Source: Rhizobium sp. Q54 (GTDB lineage: Bacteria; Pseudomonadota; Alphaproteobacteria; CADEGL01). Taken from it: DNA of 35,226 bases. Both the position numbers and the translations under genes were made by a program. Under the pieces are notes generated by a model. That model ran no database searches. It was given only the letters and a program-made list of their open reading frames with translations, and had not been told where the DNA came from. The stretch is taken from the NCBI GenBank assembly GCA_945860095.1, contig CAMAPP010000018.1, forward strand, positions 1 through 35,226, written 5' to 3'. Numbering within the stretch: position 1 is the first letter of the stretch; every line of letters begins with the position of its first letter. Below are positions 30,548-35,226 of the stretch, in pieces.

Positions 30548-31751
30548 TCGCGGGGCGCGCGAGATAAAGCTCGCGCCGGTCATCGGTCAGAACCTCGCAG
30601 CCCTTCTTGGTGATGAGGATGGTCTCGCTGTAACCGGCGGCGAAGCGCCGCGGCACGCGAAAACAAATCGGCAGGTGGAAGACCATGCCCGGCTCAAGCA
30701 CGGTTTCGCTCTTCAGCACGAAGAACGCCGAGGGCTCGACCCAGGACGGCGGAAATTGCCCACCGACCGAGTAGCCGTAGCAGCCGTAATGAAAGGCCAC
30801 GTCCTTGACCTTGTCGTAGGCCTTCAACGCCTCGACCGTCACGTCGTGGCCGGTGCGCCCGGGCTTGGCGGCGGCGATCACCCGGTCGGCGGACTCGCGC
30901 GCGGCGTCCGACACCCGGAGGAACTCCTCGGTCGGCGCGCCGACATGGCCGGTGCGGATCATGGGCGAGGTATAGCGGTGATAGGCGGCGCCGAATTCGA
31001 GCATCACCGAATCGCCCTGTTGGAGCTTGCGGCGGAAAAAATGCATGTGGTTGTAGGCGTGGCGATGGCCCGAGGCGACGATGGGCTGGATGGACATGAA
31101 CTCGCCGCCCGCGCGCACCATCGCCGAATACGCGGCGGCGGCGATGTCGTTCTCGCTCGCGCCCACGCGCAGCTCCGCCCGCCCCGCGCGCATGCCGAGC
31201 ATCGTCAAGCGCGCGGCCTCGCGATGATAGGCGATTTCGCGCGCGCTTTTTACGCGCCGCGCGGCCCACAGAATATCGGTCGCATTCTCGAACCGCGCGC
31301 CCGGCAACGCCGCCTCGATTTCGCGGAACACCGAAAGGCGCAAACCTGGAAGCGCGGCGTCGAGCCCGATGCGGCCCCGCTCGAAGCCGAGCGCCCGGAA
31401 GCGCTCGACGAGCTGCCCGGACATCTGCCCGGGGTCCGAGCGCGTGTAAGCGAGGATATCGGAGAGCCAGCCCTTGATCAGCGGGTTCGACGCCTCGAGC
31501 GCCAGCACCTGGATGAACGGCTCGCCCTCCAGCGGTAACACGACGGCCCCATGCACCGAGGTCTCGAAGGTGTAATAGCCCGAGACGTAGTACATGTTTC
31601 CGGGATCGCAAAGCATAAGCGCGTCGAGTCCCCGCGCCGCCATGGCCTTGCGGAGCGCCGCGACGCGCGCTTGGTATTCGCTCCGGGAAAACGCCGCCTC
31701 GGACGGAATGGGTCCCGCCCGGGTCGCCGCAAGATATTCGCGATAATCCAT
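30432..31751 (-). CDS. M24-family creatinase-like hydrolase (possibly ectoine hydrolase-type), metal ligands missing
   Basis: 439 residues from ATG 31751 with GGGAGAGG upstream. The N-terminal creatinase/prolidase domain (YQARVAALRKAMAARGLDAL, 27-46) is followed by the pita-bread M24 domain. In the stretch VMLEFGAAYHRYTSPMIRT the two Asp metal ligands of aminopeptidases are replaced (LEFG for LDFG, TSPMIRT for SDxTRT), and MVFHLPICF lacks the usual Glu. It therefore resembles the metal-free creatinase and ectoine-hydrolase (DoeA) branch, probably acting on a small C-N bond in an amino-acid-like solute. The position in an ABC-transporter locus agrees. The last ~40 residues after RELYLARP are purely basic and run antisense into plsC. 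The longer open frame upstream of 31751 is only the repeat array. Confidence 0.85.
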   Translation of the reverse strand: MDYREYLAATRAGPIPSEAAFSRSEYQARVAALRKAMAARGLDALMLCDPGNMYYVSGYYTFETSVHGAVVLPLEGEPFIQVLALEASNPLIKGWLSDILAYTRSDPGQMSGQLVERFRALGFERGRIGLDAALPGLRLSVFREIEAALPGARFENATDILWAARRVKSAREIAYHREAARLTMLGMRAGRAELRVGASENDIAAAAYSAMVRAGGEFMSIQPIVASGHRHAYNHMHFFRRKLQQGDSVMLEFGAAYHRYTSPMIRTGHVGAPTEEFLRVSDAARESADRVIAAAKPGRTGHDVTVEALKAYDKVKDVAFHYGCYGYSVGGQFPPSWVEPSAFFVLKSETVLEPGMVFHLPICFRVPRRFAAGYSETILITKKGCEVLTDDRRELYLARPAIRRARPRTGARTRPRSASAASKKKPRARGRARSARGTR

Positions 31752-31767
31752 GGGTGCGCCTCTCCCG

Positions 31768-32000
31768 AAAAAATCCCGGCGGCGAGTTGCCTCGCCGCAA
31801 GCTGGCTCCGAAAAAACAGGCGGCGAGTTGCCTCGCCGCAAACGAGCTCCAAAAAACCGGGCGGCGAGTTGCCTCGCCGCAAACTGGCTCCGAAAAACGG
31901 GCGGCGAGTTGCCTCGCCGCGAGCTGGCTCCAAAAACGGGCGGCGAGTTGCCTCGCCGCAAGCTGGCTCCGAAAAAACAGGCGGCGAGTTGCCTCGCCGC
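31768..32000 (-). terminator. Array of six tandem intrinsic-terminator-like hairpins
   Basis: Six copies of an identical hairpin start at 31778, 31819, 31860, 31900, 31939 and 31980, 39-41 bp apart. On the minus strand each reads GCGGCGAG-GCAA-CTCGCCGC, an 8-bp perfect GC-rich stem with a GNRA-class GCAA tetraloop. Each is followed by a run of 5-6 T within a few nt. The ~18-bp linkers are also repeats (GGAGCCAGCTT-type). The array starts 30 bp after the solute-binding-protein stop and ends 17 nt before the M24 start codon. It should end or strongly reduce transcription into the M24 gene. Identical stems with drifting linkers point to duplication. Confidence 0.85.
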
Positions 32001-32029
32001 CCGGGCATGAAATTCACGCCGGCGGGCGA

Positions 32030-33148
32030 TCAACCCGCGATGGTGTCGAGGTATTTCTGATTGGCGTCGGCGTAGTTCTTGCCCCACCACTCGCCGTCAT
32101 ACACGAGCTGTATCTTGGCGTTGTCAGGGTCGGAGGGATTGAAACGCCGCAAATCTGGCGAGACGCGCGCGGCGGCTCTCTTGTTCGACGGCCCACTGGC
32201 GAAAAATCCGAACAGGCCGAGTTGGGCGTCCTCGTTGCTGCACGCGAAGGCGAGGAACTTGTTGACCAGGCCGCCCGCGGGATTGCCCTTGGGCACGACC
32301 TGCACGCCCGGCTGAAGGATGCCTTGGTTCCAGGTGAAGGCGAGACGGCCCTTGGTTTCCTCGAACAGAATCTTGGCGCGCGTGTTCCACAAGGTGCCCA
32401 TCACTGCCTCGCCCGAGCGCATGAGTTGCTCGGATTCCGCGCCGGAATTCCAATAGACGAAATCCTTGCGGTGCTTTTTCAGCAATTCGACGGCGCGGGA
32501 AACGTCCATCGGATAGATCTTGTTCATCGCCACGCCGTCGCCCATGAGAAGCGCTTCGAGCATGACATTGGCGTCGCGGCGCATCATGCGCTTGCCGGGA
32601 TATTTCTGGAAATTGAAGAAATCCACCCAGCCCTTCGGCGGGTCGTTCCCGACCTTGGCCGAGTCGTAGAGGATGACGTTCGAGAACGAAAAGGGCGCGA
32701 CGCCGTATTCATAGGTCATGCCGGAAACGAGCTCGTTCTTGTTGACGACGCTGTAATCGATCTTCTCGAGCAGGCCCATGGCGCCGAGCGAGACGGCGAA
32801 GAAGGCCGAACCGTCGCACACGTCCCAGGTGACTTTCTTCGATTCGACCATCGCGCGAATCTTGCCGGCCGTCGGACTGGCCGGCTCCATTACGACCTTG
32901 ACGCCGGGATTGAGCGCCTCGAACGGCTTGCCATAATAATTGCCGTAGGCGGTGTTGGCCGTGCCGCCCCAATTGCAATAGACGAGTTCCTTCACTTGCG
33001 CTGCGGCATCGCGCGGCGATCCCGCGGCCGCGCCCACGCCGAGCAGACCGAGAGCGGCGGCGAATTGCCGGCGGTTAAGTTCGCCGCGTGCGAGCTTCTC
33101 CTTGGCCAACTCGACCAAGTCTTCCTGAAAACTCTGAACCTTGTCCAT
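32030..33148 (-). CDS. ABC-transporter solute-binding protein, PotD-like (paralogue A)
   Basis: 372 residues from ATG 33148 with AAAGGAG 7 nt upstream. The N-terminus has an unusually long polar region and then NRRQFAAALGLLGVGAAAG, a twin-arginine-type signal peptide, ending near DAAAQ. The mature part, starting VKELVYCNWGGTANTAYG, is a cluster D substrate-binding protein of the spermidine/putrescine class (VTWDVCDGSAFF, NVMLEALLMGDGVAMNK, YWNSGAESEQLMRSGEAVMG). The ligand cannot be told; a neighbouring creatinase/ectoine-hydrolase-like enzyme hints at a zwitterionic or amine solute. It is closely similar along its full length to the protein at 33359-34477 and has the same length. Confidence 0.93.
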   Translation of the reverse strand: MDKVQSFQEDLVELAKEKLARGELNRRQFAAALGLLGVGAAAGSPRDAAAQVKELVYCNWGGTANTAYGNYYGKPFEALNPGVKVVMEPASPTAGKIRAMVESKKVTWDVCDGSAFFAVSLGAMGLLEKIDYSVVNKNELVSGMTYEYGVAPFSFSNVILYDSAKVGNDPPKGWVDFFNFQKYPGKRMMRRDANVMLEALLMGDGVAMNKIYPMDVSRAVELLKKHRKDFVYWNSGAESEQLMRSGEAVMGTLWNTRAKILFEETKGRLAFTWNQGILQPGVQVVPKGNPAGGLVNKFLAFACSNEDAQLGLFGFFASGPSNKRAAARVSPDLRRFNPSDPDNAKIQLVYDGEWWGKNYADANQKYLDTIAG

Positions 33149-33222
33149 CTACGTACTCCTTTGGCGTAAGCGTCCCTGATCGGCCCCGCGCTTCGACGGC
33201 GCTTTATGGGCCATTGCCCGCA

Positions 33223-33251
33223 ATCATCGGCGCCTCCCGGGTCGAGTTCAA
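33223..33251 (-). promoter_or_regulatory. Possible promoter of solute-binding-protein paralogue A
   Basis: TTGAAC (complement of 33246-33251), a 17-bp spacer and GATGAT (complement of 33223-33228) lie about 75 bp before the start codon and downstream of the terminator of paralogue B. The match is moderate. If real, it would let paralogue A be expressed separately. Confidence 0.3.
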
Positions 33252-33303
33252 GCCACAAAGGTCATGATCTTGATTGGAAAAGAAAAACCAACGATCCCCA
33301 ACG

Positions 33304-33334
33304 AAAAAGGGGCGGCAGGTTGCCCCGCCGCCCC
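33304..33334 (-). terminator. Intrinsic terminator/attenuator after solute-binding-protein paralogue B
   Basis: On the minus strand GGGGCGGCGGG-GCAA-CCTGCCGCCCC forms an 11-bp stem with one mismatch and a GCAA tetraloop, followed directly by TTTTT. It begins 25 bp after the stop codon. Stem and loop resemble the units of the six-copy array after paralogue A, which suggests common descent. Confidence 0.85.
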
Positions 33335-33358
33335 GGCATTAAAAAGCCACACGCCCGA

Positions 33359-34477
33359 TCAGCTGGCGATGGTATCCAGATACATCTGGTTAACGTCATT
33401 GTAGTTCTGGAACCACCAATCGGCGTTGTAGACGAATTGCACCTTGACGTTGTCCGGGTCCGACGGGCTGAAACGCCTGAGATCGGGCGAAATCCGCGCT
33501 GCCGCCCGCTTGTTGGCGGGTCCGAGACCAAAGAATCCGAACAGGCCGAGCAAGCCTTCCTCGTGGCTGATGCAATGGGCGATGAAGCGTTGCGACAGCA
33601 CCCCGGCCGGATTGCCTTTGGGAATGATCAAGCCGCCCGGCTGGAGGGCCGCCTGATTCCAGATGAAGTTGAACTTGCCCTTGCCCTCGTCGAACAAAAC
33701 CTTGGCGCGCGAGTTCCAGAGATTTCCCATGACCGCCTCGCCCGAGCGGATGAGTTGCTCGGATTCCGCGCCCGAATTCCAATAGATGAGTTCCTTGCGG
33801 TGCTTCTTCAACAACTCGATCGCGCGCTTGATGTCGAGCGGATAGAGCTTGTCGATGGCCACGCCGTCGCCTAGCAGCAGGGCCTCGAGCTGCACATTGG
33901 CGTCGCGGCGCATCATCCGCTTGCCGGGATATTTCTGGAAATTGAAGAAATCACCCCAACCCTTCGGCGGGTCGGCGCCGAATTTCGAGGCGTCGTAAAT
34001 CAGCACGTTCGAGAACGTGTACGGCCCGACGCCGTGCTCGAAGGCCATGCCCGGAATGAGCAGGTCCTTGTTGACGATGGAATAGTCGATCTTCTCGAGC
34101 ATGCCCGCGGCACCCAGGGACTTGGCGTAGAAGGCCGAGCCGTCGCAAATGTCCCACGTCACCTTCTTCGATTCGACCATCGCGCGAATCTTGCCGGGCG
34201 TCGGGCTGCCCGCTTCCATGATGACCTTGACGCCCGGATTGGCCGCCTCGAACGGCTTACCCAAATACGTGCCGTAGGCGATATTGCCGGTGCCGCCCCA
34301 GGCGGCGAACACGAGTTCCTTGGCTTGCGCCGAAGCGTCGCGCGACGAACCGGCGGCGGCGCCGAGGCCGAGCAGGCCGAGTGCCGTGTTGAACTGACGG
34401 CGCGTGACTTCGCCGCGCGCGAGCTTTTCCTTCGCAATTTCGACCAAATCCTGCTGAAAATCTTGTGTCTGCGTCAT
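33359..34477 (-). CDS. ABC-transporter solute-binding protein, PotD-like (paralogue B)
   Basis: 372 residues from ATG 34477 with GGGAGAGG 6 nt upstream. The same long N-region and twin-arginine-type signal (VTRRQFNTALGLLGLGAAAG, ending around DASAQ) precede the mature AKELVFAAWGGTGNIAYG. Landmark blocks VTWDICDGSAFY, FQKYPGKRMMRRDANVQLEA and YWNSGAESEQLIRSGEAVMG are shared with paralogue A, so the two arose by tandem duplication. Differences lie in segments facing the putative ligand cleft and in surface residues, so specificity may differ. An open frame continues upstream to 34624 without similarity and is not used. Confidence 0.93.
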   Translation of the reverse strand: MTQTQDFQQDLVEIAKEKLARGEVTRRQFNTALGLLGLGAAAGSSRDASAQAKELVFAAWGGTGNIAYGTYLGKPFEAANPGVKVIMEAGSPTPGKIRAMVESKKVTWDICDGSAFYAKSLGAAGMLEKIDYSIVNKDLLIPGMAFEHGVGPYTFSNVLIYDASKFGADPPKGWGDFFNFQKYPGKRMMRRDANVQLEALLLGDGVAIDKLYPLDIKRAIELLKKHRKELIYWNSGAESEQLIRSGEAVMGNLWNSRAKVLFDEGKGKFNFIWNQAALQPGGLIIPKGNPAGVLSQRFIAHCISHEEGLLGLFGFFGLGPANKRAAARISPDLRRFSPSDPDNVKVQFVYNADWWFQNYNDVNQMYLDTIAS

Positions 34478-34687
34478 TCGGCCTCTCCCAGCTTTTATGT
34501 CATGCGACAGCTCCCGCGCCTCGACGCGCGTGGAAATCCGGCTTGGGAACATCTTCGACCCAGTCGCCGGCAAGTTCAAGCGCCGGTCAACGGACGGGGA
34601 AACCGCAAAGCCGGCGTGCTGCACGGCCGCGCCATCTTGAACAGCCGCGCCACCTTGAACATCGGGGCTCCAACGCCGCCCGCCGGA
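34478..34687. other. Intergenic stretch with short repeats, no gene seen
   Basis: This region between paralogue B and the pseudogene remnant holds an 18-bp near-perfect tandem duplication (GCCGCGCCATCTTGAACA at 34626-34643 and GCCGCGCCACCTTGAACA at 34644-34661). I see no conserved reading frame, terminator or strong promoter. A 15-bp near-repeat CGTCAAATCGGCCGA / CGCCAAATCGGCCGG starts at about 34696, inside the adjacent remnant. Confidence 0.6.
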
Positions 34688-34865
34688 CTAACCGGCGTCA
34701 AATCGGCCGACGCCAAATCGGCCGGAGATGGCGTCGAGATATTGCCGCTTCGACGCAATTCTCGCCCCACCGCTCGCCGTCATGAAGGATTTGCACCTGG
34801 AGGTTGGCCGGAGCGGGCAGATCGAAGCGCTTCAAATCGACCGAGACGCGCGCGGCGCGCGCCAT
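34688..34865 (-). pseudogene. 3'-terminal remnant of a third solute-binding-protein gene
   Basis: Read on the minus strand from 34865, the sequence ARAARVSVDLKRFDLP followed by QVQILHDGERWGENCVEA aligns collinearly with the C-terminus of both paralogues (RAAARVSPDLRRFNPS, then IQLVYDGEWWGKNYADA). Near 34745 the frame shifts; the other frame then reads QYLDAISG, matching QKYLDTIAG and QMYLDTIAS. It then runs on to a TAG at 34688. The first ~320 codons of the ancestral gene are missing. It lies directly between the permease stop and paralogue B. Confidence 0.85.
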
Positions 34866-34872
34866 GCGTATC

Positions 34873-35226
34873 CTAGGCCCCCAGGCGCTCCTTGCGCTTC
34901 TTCAGCATGATCTCGATGAACAGCATCAGCAGGGTCACGCCGATGAGCAGAACCGCGACCGCGGCGATCGCGGGTTCGAGATTTTCGTTGATGTCGTTCC
35001 ACATCCGGCGCGGCAGGGTGTAAACCGTGCGCCCCGCGATGAACAACACCATCACGGTTTCGTCCCACGAATGGATGAACGCGAAAATCGCGCCCGAGAA
35101 GATGCCGGGCAGGATATTGGGCACGATCACGCGCCACGTCGTCTGCGCGAGATTGGCGCCCAGGATGCGCGCGGCCTGTTCGAGGCGCATATCGAAGCCC
35201 GCGAGATTGGCCGATACCGTGATCAC
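34873..35226 (-). CDS. ABC transporter permease, PotC-like, C-terminal part
   Basis: About 117 residues; the gene continues beyond the window end. The cytoplasmic coupling (EAA) loop is visible as LEQAARILGANLAQTTWRVI followed by VPNILPGI. Two membrane segments follow (FSGAIFAFIHSWDETVMVLF and IAAVAVLLIGVTLLMLFIEI), then a basic C-terminal tail (LKKRKERLGA). It is the inner-membrane channel of a spermidine/putrescine-type importer, and the solute-binding-protein genes downstream on the same strand supply its binding proteins. The valine GTG at the window edge is not a real start. Confidence 0.93.
   Translation of the reverse strand: MITVSANLAGFDMRLEQAARILGANLAQTTWRVIVPNILPGIFSGAIFAFIHSWDETVMVLFIAGRTVYTLPRRMWNDINENLEPAIAAVAVLLIGVTLLMLFIEIMLKKRKERLGA

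Noticed and set aside
31778-32000. Possible CRISPR array
   Set aside because: The units are contiguous near-identical tandem repeats with no unique spacers, the linkers are repeats too, and no cas genes are nearby. The T-runs after each stem point to terminators.
31752-32090. N-terminal extension of the M24 protein through the array
   Set aside because: A strong ribosome-binding site and the conserved N-terminus lie at 31751. The extension is repeat sequence and overlaps the preceding gene.
31754-33169. A 471-codon plus-strand open frame starting in the repeat array, and a short frame full of GGELPRRKLAPK-like repeats
   Set aside because: The repetitive peptide is only the translation of the hairpin array, and the rest is antisense to the solute-binding-protein gene.

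Overview
The window is a very GC-rich chromosomal segment of an alphaproteobacterium, most likely of the Rhodospirillales type. This rests on gene order and content: tlpA-like / argH / small lipoprotein / lysA / DUF4175 (TIGR02302) giant membrane protein / CpdR-like receiver / MJ0042 zinc-ribbon protein / ftsE / ftsX / YdcF / plsC is a familiar alphaproteobacterial neighbourhood. A (2S)-methylsuccinyl-CoA dehydrogenase with cobalamin adenosyltransferase, ETF and 3-hydroxybutyryl-CoA dehydrogenase fits the same group. No phage, insertion sequence or CRISPR array was found.

Layout. 1-2300: end of a PhyH-type dioxygenase, mscL, a tRNA-Leu(CAA) gene with a duplicated promoter region, and a beta-carbonic anhydrase. 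2400-5500: a putative exported TIM-barrel protein, probably from a leaderless mRNA, divergent from an aldehyde dehydrogenase. 5600-9950: two paralogous 193-residue DedA/YqaA-type membrane proteins flanking a GMC oxidoreductase, then dsbB and coq7. 9976-13461: a minus-strand block with an HNH endonuclease, a translationally coupled set (Nudix/DUF4743, AlkA-type glycosylase with a very basic tail, carboxylesterase) and a small ACT-like protein. 13716-20115: an ICL/PEP-mutase family enzyme, then the acyl-CoA block mcd, a HIG1-like membrane protein, cobalamin adenosyltransferase, etfB, etfA and hbd. 20135-30547: the conserved tlpA-to-plsC block described above. 30432-35226: a minus-strand transport and hydrolase locus with a partial ABC permease, the remnant of a solute-binding-protein gene, two intact paralogous solute-binding proteins and a creatinase-like M24 protein.

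The acyl-CoA block is coherent: methylsuccinyl-CoA dehydrogenase passes electrons to ETF, the adenosyltransferase supplies the B12 coenzyme needed by ethylmalonyl-CoA and methylmalonyl-CoA mutases, and Hbd interconverts acetoacetyl-CoA and 3-hydroxybutyryl-CoA. The mutases and crotonyl-CoA carboxylase/reductase themselves are not in this window.

Two non-coding patterns stand out. First, many gene boundaries carry short imperfect tandem duplications (periods about 15-28 bp), and several of them duplicate the stop codon region itself. Second, between a solute-binding-protein gene and the downstream M24 gene there are six tandem copies of a hairpin with a GCAA tetraloop followed by a T-run. Each looks like an intrinsic terminator, while the paralogous gene next door has only one such element. 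A decayed third solute-binding-protein gene shows that this locus has been expanding and contracting by duplication.
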